Source: UBA9547 sp044349205 (GTDB lineage Bacteria > Bacteroidota > Bacteroidia > Cytophagales > UBA9547). Taken from it: a DNA stretch of 8,193 nt. Below the pieces are notes generated by a model. It was given only the letters and a program-made list of their open reading frames with translations, was not told where the DNA came from and searched no databases. The stretch is from NCBI GenBank assembly GCA_044349205.1, contig JBIKRJ010000107.1, forward strand, positions 1 through 8,193. Direction: 5' to 3'. A program made the position numbers and the translations under genes. The stretch's first letter is position 1. Every line of letters starts with the position of its first letter. Positions 1 to 6,373 of the stretch are shown one piece after another.

Positions 1-1107
1 TTTTTATATCGATTGGCCACTATAGTACTTTTTTTAAGCTTTACCTACATAGAACTTATCGACAAGAGTACTTATTTGAACCATTACTATTTTGTGAGTT
101 TACTTTGTTTAGTACTCATTTTTCTACCTGCCCATGTCATGTTTTCGGTCGATGCGTATCGGGACAAAAATTTGCTTGCGCAGCGTATTCCTCGTTGGTG
201 TTTGGATTTGGTCAAACTCTTGGTTTGTTTGCTCTATTTTTATGCTGGTTTGGCCAAACTCAATAGCGATTGGCTTCTTCATGCTTTACCACTTAAAATT
301 TGGTTACCCGCGCGTAGCGATTTGTCTTTCATTGGTTTTTTCTTTCAATACGAGTGGGTGGCCTATTTATTTAGTTGGGTGGGGTGCATTTACGATCTTT
401 GTATTCCTTTTTTATTGTGGAATAGGCGTACTCGTCCACTTGCTTATCTCGCTGTTGTAGTGTTTCATGTGCTTACTTCAATTCTATTTCCCATTGGGAT
501 GTTTCCTTACATAATGATGGTGACGGCCATGATTTTCTTTTCATCACAATTTAATGAAAAAATATTGTTGAATTTGACGGCTTTTTTGCGCTTGCCGTCA
601 TCTTTTTTGCAACCTAAAGAGGCTTACAGTTTTTCTAAAACTACCCATTCCGTACTTGTCGCTTTTTTTGCCTTTTTATTGGCTTTTCAACTTAGTTTTC
701 CATTTCGCTACTTGATGTATCCAGGCGAATTGTTTTGGACCGAAGAAGGTTTTCGGTTTTCGTGGCGCGTAATGCTAATGGAAAAGACTGGCATGGCAGA
801 ATTTACAGTACGCGATGCAAAAGGAAAATTTAAGATGGTAAATAACGACGATTTTTTGAGCGACCTGCAAGAAAAGATGATGGCCACCCAACCCGATATG
901 ATATTGCAATATGCCCACATGTTGCGCGATTTTTATAGCCAACACGGTTTTGAATCACCGCAAGTGTATGTCGATTCGTACGTCTCGCTCAATGGCAGAT
1001 TGGGGCAAGCCCTAATTGACCCTAAAGTAGATTTAGCCCGAGAAAAAGAATCTTTTGGGCACAAAACATGGATTTTACCTTTCAACGATGAAATTAAAGG
1101 TCTTTAG
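1..1107 (+). CDS. Vitamin K-dependent gamma-carboxylase (VKGC/HTTM) homologue, 5'-truncated by window edge
   Basis: Integral membrane protein. The frame is open to base 1, so the TTG at 13 is not a credible start; by comparison with animal VKGC roughly 120-130 N-terminal residues are missing. Several hydrophobic segments are followed by a soluble C-terminal part from about base 720. Against human GGCX as I remember it, matching landmarks are NH in LNHYYF (bases 79-84), the AGLAKLNSDW motif with Lys at 256-258 (GGCX Lys218, the proposed catalytic base), FHVLTS with His at 466-468 (GGCX His287 region), IGMFPYIMM, and a C-terminal block with QVYVDSYVSLNGR and DPKVDL. The last block makes this a fuller VKGC relative than a bare HTTM protein. 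The animal enzyme uses reduced vitamin K, CO2 and O2 to carboxylate glutamates; activity of this bacterial homologue is unproven. The 3' end overlaps the TonB receptor by 20 bp. The family call is firm, the reaction is inference. Confidence 0.85.
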   Translation, partial: FLYRLATIVLFLSFTYIELIDKSTYLNHYYFVSLLCLVLIFLPAHVMFSVDAYRDKNLLAQRIPRWCLDLVKLLVCLLYFYAGLAKLNSDWLLHALPLKIWLPARSDLSFIGFFFQYEWVAYLFSWVGCIYDLCIPFLLWNRRTRPLAYLAVVVFHVLTSILFPIGMFPYIMMVTAMIFFSSQFNEKILLNLTAFLRLPSSFLQPKEAYSFSKTTHSVLVAFFAFLLAFQLSFPFRYLMYPGELFWTEEGFRFSWRVMLMEKTGMAEFTVRDAKGKFKMVNNDDFLSDLQEKMMATQPDMILQYAHMLRDFYSQHGFESPQVYVDSYVSLNGRLGQALIDPKVDLAREKESFGHKTWILPFNDEIKGL

Positions 1108-3520
1108 TACCGTCATTTTTTTACTTTTTTTGGGTTACAAGTTGTGGGCGCAACATAGCATTTCGGGCTTTGTGTACAGTTTACAAGACAGTGCTTCTGT
1201 TCAAAAAGAATGTAGTGTGTATTTGAACAAAGGAAAAGAAGTGGACATAACTGATGCCAAAGGGAAGTTCATTTTCAACGATTTACCCAATGGAACATAT
1301 ACTATACAAGTCATAAGCTCCGATCTAGACAAATATGCCGTTCAAACGGTTTTAGTGGCGGGGCACGATGTGGAATTGAAGATGTTTTTGGATGTACGCA
1401 ATACCACAATGAACGAGGTGGTGGTCACCGAAACCGCCTCCGATTTTGGATTTACGCACATGGGTGCGGTTGAAGGAATGGGTATTTACGAGGGAAAAAA
1501 ATCGGAAGTAATTCTTACTGAAAAATTGGTAGCTAATACAGCTACCAACAATGCCCGACAAGTGTATGCCCGCGTAGCAGGGCTCAATATTTGGGAAAAT
1601 GATGCGGCAGGTTTGCAATTGGGAATAGGGGGCAGGGGCTTAGACCCAAATCGTACATCCAATTTTAATGTTCGGCAAAATGGATACGACATAAGTGCCG
1701 ACGCTTTAGGTTATCCTGAAAGTTATTACACGCCACCAGTAGAAGCCATAGAGCGAATTGAAATTGTGCGCGGTGCTGCTTCTTTGCAATACGGGACACA
1801 GTTTGGTGGCATGTTGAATTTTGTGATGAAAAAACCCGTTGCCGACAAAAAGATACAACTTACTGCCCGACAAACCGCAGGCTCGTATGGTTTTTACAAT
1901 GCCTTTACAAGCGGCGGTGGTACCATAAAAAAGCTGAGTTATTACACTTTTGCGCAATATAAAAGAGGGGATGGCTGGCGTCCAAATTCCCAATTTGAAA
2001 GTAAAACTGCCTATGCCAATCTCAATTACCAATTGAGCAAAAAATCGAGTTTGGGCTTTGATTTCACCTATATGGATTATTTGGCACAGCAACCCGGTGG
2101 ACTTACCGACCGAATGTTCTACAAAGACCCTAGGCAAACCAACCGTGATCGCAACTGGTTCAAGGTAAATTGGAATTTGGCTGCTTTGCATTTTACCCAC
2201 AAGTTTAATGTGCGTCACGAGTTCAATGTGCGATTTTTTGCTTTGTCGGCTTTGCGATATTCGGTGGGCTATAGGCCCAACAGAGTTTCGGCAACAGACG
2301 ATGGTAGTGCGCGCGACCTTGTCAAAGGCGATTTTAGCAACTGGGGGCTAGAAGCTCGATTTTTGAAACATTACAAAATATTGAAACAAAGTGCGGTGCT
2401 TTTGCTAGGGGCAAGATATTATGAAGGCTATAACCAAGACACCCAAGGACAAGGTGCTGGTAGCAAAAGCAAAGACGCCGATTTTTCCTATGCCTATCCC
2501 GACCTGATTAATTATGAATATACTTTTCCTAATAAGAACCTGTCATTTTTTATGGAAAATATTTTCTATTTGCACGATAAGTTTTCGCTTACTCCCGGTA
2601 TTCGATTCGAGTACATACACACCAAGGCAAGGGGTTATTATGCCTCTTTTCTGCGCGACCTTGCCGATAATTTGATTTCGACCAACAAGTTCGACGAAGT
2701 GCGAGAAAATGGTCGTCAATTTGTGATAGGTGGTTTGGGGCTTAGTTACAAACCCATCAGCCAGTTGAATTTTTATTCTAATATTTCGCAAAACTATCGC
2801 TCCATTACTTTCAGCGATATGCGGCTTACCAACTATTCATTTGTGATAGACCCCAACATGAAAGACGAAACAGGTTATTCTTTCGACTTGGGAATACGAA
2901 CTGAAAAAACCATGTTTTTCAATTTTGATGTGAGTGCTTTTTACCTCAATTACAATAATAGGATAGGGGAAGTGCAGTTTTATGACCAGTTTGACCGAGT
3001 CTTGCGTCGCAGAAGCAACATTGGGCAAGCCGCGATAACTGGAGTTGAATCGTATGCCGAAGCCGATTTATTCCGTTTGTTGCGACCCAAAGATGACAGG
3101 TTTAGTGGCGTACTTTTTGCCAATGCTGCTTTTATACAGTCGGAATATGTGCGTAGCGAAAACAGGTTGGTAGTGGGTAAAGAGGTGGAATTTGTACCTC
3201 GAATCAACTCCAAAACGGGTATTAGATTGGGTTACCGAGATATAAAGGCCTCATTTCAATATACATATCTTTCGGATCAGTTTTCCGATGCCACGAACAC
3301 TGTACAAGGTGGCGAGTCGGCCATTGTGGGACTTATTCCAGCCTATGCCATTATCGACGTAAGTCTTTCGTATCAATATAAGTGGTTGAAATTGGAAGCA
3401 AGTGTCAACAATTTGGCCAATGCCATGTATTTCACCCGTCGGGCCACTGGCTATCCTGGTCCAGGTATATTACCTTCCGACGGTCGCACCGCTTACCTTA
3501 CCTTACAGGTTAAATGGTGA
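1088..3520 (+). CDS. TonB-dependent outer-membrane receptor, FecA/siderophore-receptor type
   Basis: Predicted 810-residue receptor for TonB/ExbBD-driven uptake of a ligand across the outer membrane. I chose ATG 1088, not the in-frame TTG at 1055, because it begins directly with a signal peptide: a charged MKLK, a hydrophobic run, then LWAQ with cleavage near residue 21 or 22. Residues about 23-105 form a carboxypeptidase-regulatory-like beta-sandwich domain (ISGFVYS at its start, DAKGKFIFNDLPNGTYTI inside). NEVVVTE at 109-115 is a likely TonB box. The plug spans about 136-252, with ARVAGLNIW, GIGGRGLDPNR, IERIEIVRGAASLQYG and GGMLNFV. The rest is the beta-barrel, ending in an aromatic residue (VKW) as outer-membrane barrels do. 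RATGYPGPGILPSDGR near the C terminus is reminiscent of ferric-citrate and siderophore receptors. No FecI/FecR regulators are visible and no SusD partner follows, so glycan uptake is less likely. The substrate is unknown; iron chelate is a family-based guess. Confidence 0.93.
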   Translation: MKLKVFSTVIFLLFLGYKLWAQHSISGFVYSLQDSASVQKECSVYLNKGKEVDITDAKGKFIFNDLPNGTYTIQVISSDLDKYAVQTVLVAGHDVELKMFLDVRNTTMNEVVVTETASDFGFTHMGAVEGMGIYEGKKSEVILTEKLVANTATNNARQVYARVAGLNIWENDAAGLQLGIGGRGLDPNRTSNFNVRQNGYDISADALGYPESYYTPPVEAIERIEIVRGAASLQYGTQFGGMLNFVMKKPVADKKIQLTARQTAGSYGFYNAFTSGGGTIKKLSYYTFAQYKRGDGWRPNSQFESKTAYANLNYQLSKKSSLGFDFTYMDYLAQQPGGLTDRMFYKDPRQTNRDRNWFKVNWNLAALHFTHKFNVRHEFNVRFFALSALRYSVGYRPNRVSATDDGSARDLVKGDFSNWGLEARFLKHYKILKQSAVLLLGARYYEGYNQDTQGQGAGSKSKDADFSYAYPDLINYEYTFPNKNLSFFMENIFYLHDKFSLTPGIRFEYIHTKARGYYASFLRDLADNLISTNKFDEVRENGRQFVIGGLGLSYKPISQLNFYSNISQNYRSITFSDMRLTNYSFVIDPNMKDETGYSFDLGIRTEKTMFFNFDVSAFYLNYNNRIGEVQFYDQFDRVLRRRSNIGQAAITGVESYAEADLFRLLRPKDDRFSGVLFANAAFIQSEYVRSENRLVVGKEVEFVPRINSKTGIRLGYRDIKASFQYTYLSDQFSDATNTVQGGESAIVGLIPAYAIIDVSLSYQYKWLKLEASVNNLANAMYFTRRATGYPGPGILPSDGRTAYLTLQVKW

Positions 3521-3559
3521 AAACACTGATTTTGAATAGCTTGTAAGTGCCTGAAGTTT

Positions 3560-3568
3560 TTACAGACA
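3560..3568. promoter_or_regulatory. Possible distal operator half-site
   Basis: TTACAGACA here is the exact reverse complement of TGTCTGTAA, the left half of the downstream operator copy at 3640-3656. Extended to 17 bp (3552-3568), about 12 positions agree with the reverse complement of that copy, but the left half lacks the TGTC core. It could be a weak auxiliary site for repressor looping, or chance in AT-rich DNA. Confidence 0.25.
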
Positions 3569-3587
3569 AATCACCAAAACTATTTTT

Positions 3588-3617
3588 AGCATAAATTGTA
3601 ATGCTTCTGATTTTTTT
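3588..3617 (+). terminator. Weak hairpin plus T-run, possible end of the receptor transcript
   Basis: AGCAT (3588-3592) can pair with ATGCT (3601-3605) across an 8-base loop, and a run of seven T follows at 3611-3617. The stem is only 5 bp and lies 5 bases from the T-run, so this is a poor intrinsic terminator. No better candidate is seen in the 144 bp after the receptor stop. The T-run may instead belong to the promoter region of the repressor gene. Confidence 0.2.
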
Positions 3618-3657
3618 GTCGAAATTTAAGACATTAAATTGTCTGTAATTTCGACAA
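3616..3657. promoter_or_regulatory. Pair of inverted 17-bp operator-like palindromes upstream of the repressor
   Basis: Site 1 is TGTCGAAATTTAAGACA (3617-3633) and site 2 is TGTCTGTAATTTCGACA (3640-3656). Each has TGTC and GACA ends separated by 9 bases, and site 2 equals the reverse complement of site 1 at 15 of 17 positions. They are separated by the 6 bp TTAAAT, so centres are 23 bp apart. The whole block is a large imperfect palindrome whose outer arms, TTGTCGAAATT and AATTTCGACAA, pair perfectly. It ends 8 bp before the ATG of the adjacent XRE/S24 repressor. TAATTTCG at 3646-3653 inside site 2 is one base off the Bacteroidota -7 consensus TAnnTTTG, so bound repressor could block its own promoter. 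The repeat is seen directly; binding by the neighbouring protein is inference. Confidence 0.65.
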
Positions 3658-3664
3658 TACCACT

Positions 3665-4471
3665 ATGGAACAACAGTATCGCAAAAACCTTCTTTTTCTT
3701 CGCAACAAAAAGGGGTTCAGTCAAGAAGCCATGGCCAAAGAATTGGGCTACACGCGCAGCAATTACAAAGAATATGAATATGGTAAACAACCCGACATTT
3801 CTTTTTTGTTAAAACTTAGCCACTATTTCAATATTTCTATAAACCAGCTGCTTGAAAAAGATTTGGAAGAGGAAGAGAATCTTTTGCAAAAAAATCCTGT
3901 AGAAGTGCTTGATATGCAGGGGTTTCGGGTGCTTACCGTTACTGTCGATGAGGACAAGAAGGAAAACATAGAGTTTGTTCCTGTAAAAGCCAAGGCCGGT
4001 TATTTAGTGGGCTATTCCGACCCTGTTTTTATTGTGAATTTGAAAAAGTTTAGTTTCCCACTTCCTTCCTTTGGTACTTTTCGTGCTTTTGAAATAGAAG
4101 GCGATTCAATGCCACCCCATCAAAATGGGTCGATAGTAGTGGGGAAATACATAGACAATTGGCGCGAAGTGAAAAACTTACAAACTTATATTGTGGTAAC
4201 CAAAGACCAAGGCATTGCCTATAAGCGCGTTATAAACAAGATGCACGAAAAAGGGCATTTGGTGATGATGTCCGACAACCCTATATACCAACCATACCTA
4301 CAGAAAGCAGAAAATATATTGGAAATATGGGAATACTATTGTCACATAGGTTTTGACCCTACTTTAAATGCCTTGCCGGTAGATGAGCGTTTGCTGAGCA
4401 AGATAGACGAACTGAGCATGGAGGTGGCAGAACTTGGGAATTTGATGCGAAGCAAATTGGCCATATCTTAA
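3665..4471 (+). CDS. XRE-family repressor with LexA/CI-type S24 self-cleavage domain
   Basis: A 268-residue cytoplasmic transcription factor. Residues about 5-62 form an XRE/CI helix-turn-helix domain: LRNKKGFSQEAMAKELGYT followed by the recognition-helix region RSNYKEYEYGKQPD, then SFLLKLSHYFNISINQLL. After an acidic linker (66-72) comes an S24 peptidase fold of the LexA/UmuD/CI type. Ala111-Gly112 in KAKAGYLVGY fits the scissile bond, Ser148 in EIEGDSMPP the nucleophile, and Lys187 in IAYKRVI the general base. Ala-to-Ser (37) and Ser-to-Lys (39) spacings are close to those of E. coli LexA as I recall them (35 and 37). A helical, possibly coiled-coil tail follows at about 238-266. No Shine-Dalgarno motif precedes ATG 3665. 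The paired palindromes just upstream suggest autoregulation. No phage genes adjoin, so this is more likely a chromosomal stress regulator than a prophage CI. The inducing signal (RecA filament or other) is unknown. Confidence 0.88.
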   Translation: MEQQYRKNLLFLRNKKGFSQEAMAKELGYTRSNYKEYEYGKQPDISFLLKLSHYFNISINQLLEKDLEEEENLLQKNPVEVLDMQGFRVLTVTVDEDKKENIEFVPVKAKAGYLVGYSDPVFIVNLKKFSFPLPSFGTFRAFEIEGDSMPPHQNGSIVVGKYIDNWREVKNLQTYIVVTKDQGIAYKRVINKMHEKGHLVMMSDNPIYQPYLQKAENILEIWEYYCHIGFDPTLNALPVDERLLSKIDELSMEVAELGNLMRSKLAIS

Positions 4472-4523
4472 TGTACAACATTTTTTTGAACATAACTGCC
4501 TAAAAATAAATAACTAAAAATTC

Positions 4524-4553
4524 TTTTTTCGAGATATTATTTGGCTACCTTTG
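4524..4553 (+). promoter_or_regulatory. Bacteroidota-type promoter of the cold-shock gene
   Basis: TACCTTTG at 4546-4553 is a perfect match to the -7 consensus TAnnTTTG used by the Bacteroidota housekeeping sigma factor. The upstream T-rich run at 4524-4530 is a plausible but non-consensus -33 region. Transcription would start near 4558-4561, leaving an A-rich leader of only about 16-19 nt before ATG 4577, with no Shine-Dalgarno motif. Confidence 0.6.
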
Positions 4554-4576
4554 CCTCATTACATTAAAATAATACA

Positions 4577-4771
4577 ATGCAAAAAGGTACAGTTAAGTTT
4601 TTCAACAACACAAAAGGTTTCGGTTTCATCACTCCAGAAGATCCAACTGCTGAGGATGTTTTCGTACACACAACAGGTTTAATTGATGAAATTCGTGAGA
4701 ATGACAAAGTGAAATTTGAAGTGCAAAAAGGTAGAAAAGGTTTGAACGCGGTTAACGTTACGTTGGCCTAA
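4577..4771 (+). CDS. Cold-shock domain protein (CspA family)
   Basis: A 64-residue single cold-shock domain, the usual length for bacterial Csp proteins. It is a five-stranded OB-fold that binds single-stranded RNA and DNA and acts in the cytoplasm as an RNA chaperone. Seen directly: the start GTVKFFNNTKGFGFI, which contains the RNP1-type motif KGFGFI (about residues 13-18), and the RNP2-type motif VFVHTTG (about 28-34), followed by the ENDKVKFEVQKGRKGLNAVNV C-terminal strands. The gene stands alone, with its own promoter 24 bp upstream and a strong intrinsic terminator 23 bp after the stop. Expression is therefore probably independent of the repressor gene before it. Cold induction itself cannot be inferred: many Csp paralogues are constitutive, and there is no long cspA-like 5' leader here. 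Confidence 0.96.
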   Translation: MQKGTVKFFNNTKGFGFITPEDPTAEDVFVHTTGLIDEIRENDKVKFEVQKGRKGLNAVNVTLA

Positions 4772-4793
4772 TTAAGTCTTTCATAATTTGTGT

Positions 4794-4822
4794 AAAGCCA
4801 TGTCTACGGACATGGCTTTTTT
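4794..4822 (+). terminator. Rho-independent terminator of the cold-shock gene, UACG tetraloop
   Basis: An 11-bp perfect stem, AAAGCCATGTC (4794-4804) with GACATGGCTTT (4809-4819), closes a TACG loop. In RNA this is a C(UACG)G tetraloop, a member of the very stable UNCG class. A T-run continues to 4822 and resumes at 4824-4828 after one A. It lies 23 bp after the csp stop and 8 bp beyond the stop of the convergent DUF4442 gene. On the minus strand the stem is followed by ACAC instead of a U-run, so termination in that direction would be weaker. Confidence 0.92.
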
Positions 4823-4826
4823 ATTT

Positions 4827-5327
4827 TTAGCCGGTAGGCACAGGTTGTTTTGTAAGTTTTGCTTTGAACGACCAAGTAATAAGGAAGCGAGCTACTTCCC
4901 TTCCTTGCGCATCTCGACCTATACTGGTGGCAGTGACAGTGCGCGGTTCACCTGTTTCCCTGGTTTCTTGGGCGGCCTTGCCCATCAATTCTCCATCTTC
5001 ACACACAAAATATATTCTTCCTCTGCCTTTTTTCTTGAATTCTCCTTCCAAGTTTACAATTAGCATAGAAACATCGGGTTTTAAGCCCATGGTATATACC
5101 ATGCCCAACACTCCCGATGACAGTTCGGCCGCCATGGCTAAACAGCCAAAATAAATGGAATGGAAAGGGTTTTTGGTCAAATATTGGTATTTCACCCGTA
5201 CTATGGCATGTCTTTCGGTGGCTTCCACTAGTCGCAAACCTGCCAGCAATCCCATAGGCAGTTTTATGAGAAGGAACCAAGTAAACAACAAAGGATTGTT
5301 GATGGAAGCAAGCAGTTTTTTGTTCAT
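4827..5327 (-). CDS. DUF4442 hotdog-fold protein, putative thioesterase-like
   Basis: A 166-residue protein matching the DUF4442 family, which has the hotdog fold of acyl-CoA thioesterases but mostly no assigned reaction. Supporting sequence: an N-terminal amphipathic segment (residues 1-30, NNPLLFTWFLLIKLPMG), a strand with RVKYQYLTKNPFHSIYFG (about 44-61) leading into the central hotdog helix LAMAAELSSGVLGM (63-76), then beta strands VSMLIVNLEGEFKKKGRGRIYFVC and EVARFLITWSFKAK. Glu68 in the central helix is where many hotdog thioesterases carry a catalytic acid, but that role is inference. No signal peptide is clear, so it probably acts in the cytoplasm or at the inner membrane face. Its ATG overlaps the stop of the upstream oxidoreductase in an ATGA arrangement, indicating translational coupling as last gene of the operon. 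The stop abuts the csp terminator. Confidence 0.85.
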   Translation of the reverse strand: MNKKLLASINNPLLFTWFLLIKLPMGLLAGLRLVEATERHAIVRVKYQYLTKNPFHSIYFGCLAMAAELSSGVLGMVYTMGLKPDVSMLIVNLEGEFKKKGRGRIYFVCEDGELMGKAAQETRETGEPRTVTATSIGRDAQGREVARFLITWSFKAKLTKQPVPTG

Positions 5328-6373
5328 AACACGATAGTACGTTGTGCTACATGGCTTTGCATAGCGAGTTCAATAATACGAATATTATTCAAGGCTTGTT
5401 CGGGGAGTACTGGTACAGTTGTTTTTTCGCGAATAGCGTAGTAAAAACCCTCGTAAAATTTTTCATATCCTCCTTTTGCACTTGGAAATGGTACACGCGC
5501 TGTTTCATTGTGCAGAAGCCCCTGTTGGCTGGAAGGTTCTAAAGCCCAGCCTTTGTCTAGTGGAGTCATGCCTTGCTTGCTTTGTTCTTCTTGCGGGTCG
5601 CTACCGTATTTTACAAAAGAACCATTAGTGCCGTGCAAAACGACTATTGGCCCTTTTTCCCTGACCAAAGTACTGGAGTGAAGGTAAACATCGGTGGTTT
5701 CGTACCCAAGGCGCAAATGGAAATAGTCGGGTGCGCCAGCTCCCAAGCGCAAAGTGCGCAAGTGTGCGGTGACGGTCATGGGCATACCAAATAACTGCAA
5801 AGTCGAATCGATTAAATGTACACCTAAGTCATACAATACACCTGCACCAGGCAGGTCGTCTTCTTTCCATTTTTTGTGGGTGAGGTGGTTTCGATAGCGG
5901 TCGTAATGCCAATGCAGTTCTACGGGTTTACCAACCAAATTTTCGCGTATTATTTTTTGGACTGTCAGGAAATCGTTTTCATAACGTTTGTTGTGAAAAA
6001 CGCTGAGCATTAGTCCTTTCTTTTTTGCAAGGCGTATCAATGCTTCGCCTTCTTTCACCGCAATGGTAAATGGTTTTTCTACGACTACATGTTTGCCTGC
6101 TAGCAATGCTTCTTTGGCCATTGGGAAATGCAAGGCATTGGGCGTATTCACCACGACTAATTCTATTTCGGAATCTTCTAGTATTTCAGAATACTTTTTG
6201 GCTATGCTTACCAAAGGATACCTTGCTTTGCACTTTTTGCTACTACGCTCCAAAACAGTTTTCAGGTAAAAAAAATTGCTGTTGCCAAGTATCGGCGCGT
6301 GAAATATTTCGCCCGACATACCGTAAGAAGCGATTGCCACACAAATAGGGTTTGCTTGTTTACCACTTTTCAT
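5324..6373 (-). CDS. Gfo/Idh/MocA-family NAD(P)-dependent oxidoreductase
   Basis: A 349-residue two-domain dehydrogenase, the usual length for the family; it resembles the YdgJ/YhhX branch through MSGEIFHAPIL near the N terminus. The Rossmann nucleotide-binding domain covers about 10-125, with VVVNTPNALHFPMAKEALLAGKHV and the signature EKPF (99-102), whose Lys100 is the conserved catalytic or cofactor-contacting lysine. The C-terminal alpha/beta domain follows, with GAGVLYDLGVHLIDS (176-190) giving the family's conserved Asp182 and His186. The dinucleotide loop reads S-Y-G-M-S-G at 16-21, so the first glycine of GxGxxG is Ser16. Members oxidise or reduce sugars, inositols and related polyols; the substrate cannot be told here. 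ATG 6373 lies 14 bp inside the upstream MORN-repeat gene, and the TGA overlaps the next ATG, so it is the middle gene of a tightly packed operon. Confidence 0.92.
   Translation of the reverse strand: MKSGKQANPICVAIASYGMSGEIFHAPILGNSNFFYLKTVLERSSKKCKARYPLVSIAKKYSEILEDSEIELVVVNTPNALHFPMAKEALLAGKHVVVEKPFTIAVKEGEALIRLAKKKGLMLSVFHNKRYENDFLTVQKIIRENLVGKPVELHWHYDRYRNHLTHKKWKEDDLPGAGVLYDLGVHLIDSTLQLFGMPMTVTAHLRTLRLGAGAPDYFHLRLGYETTDVYLHSSTLVREKGPIVVLHGTNGSFVKYGSDPQEEQSKQGMTPLDKGWALEPSSQQGLLHNETARVPFPSAKGGYEKFYEGFYYAIREKTTVPVLPEQALNNIRIIELAMQSHVAQRTIVL

Noticed and set aside
13..15. TTG as the start of the VKGC-like gene
   Set aside because: The frame is open upstream to base 1 and the N-terminal membrane part of the family is missing, so the gene begins before the window.
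1055..1057. TTG as the start of the TonB receptor
   Set aside because: It would add 11 polar residues before a complete signal peptide; ATG 1088 gives a standard secretion signal.
1706..2218. 170-codon open frame on the minus strand inside the TonB receptor gene
   Set aside because: It lies wholly within a conserved barrel-coding region, and its translation resembles no family I know.
3616..3657. Large palindrome as a transcription terminator for the receptor gene
   Set aside because: The hairpin would be AT-rich with an interrupted stem and no T-run after it; its 17-bp modular symmetry next to a repressor start fits an operator better.
3665..4471. Prophage immunity repressor as the sign of an integrated phage
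   Set aside because: No integrase, Cro-like divergent gene, attachment repeats or phage structural genes are seen; the neighbours are ordinary chromosomal genes.
4788..5154. Two overlapping plus-strand open frames opposite the DUF4442 gene
   Set aside because: They start in or next to the csp terminator and are antisense to a gene with clear family features; no promoter or domain supports them.
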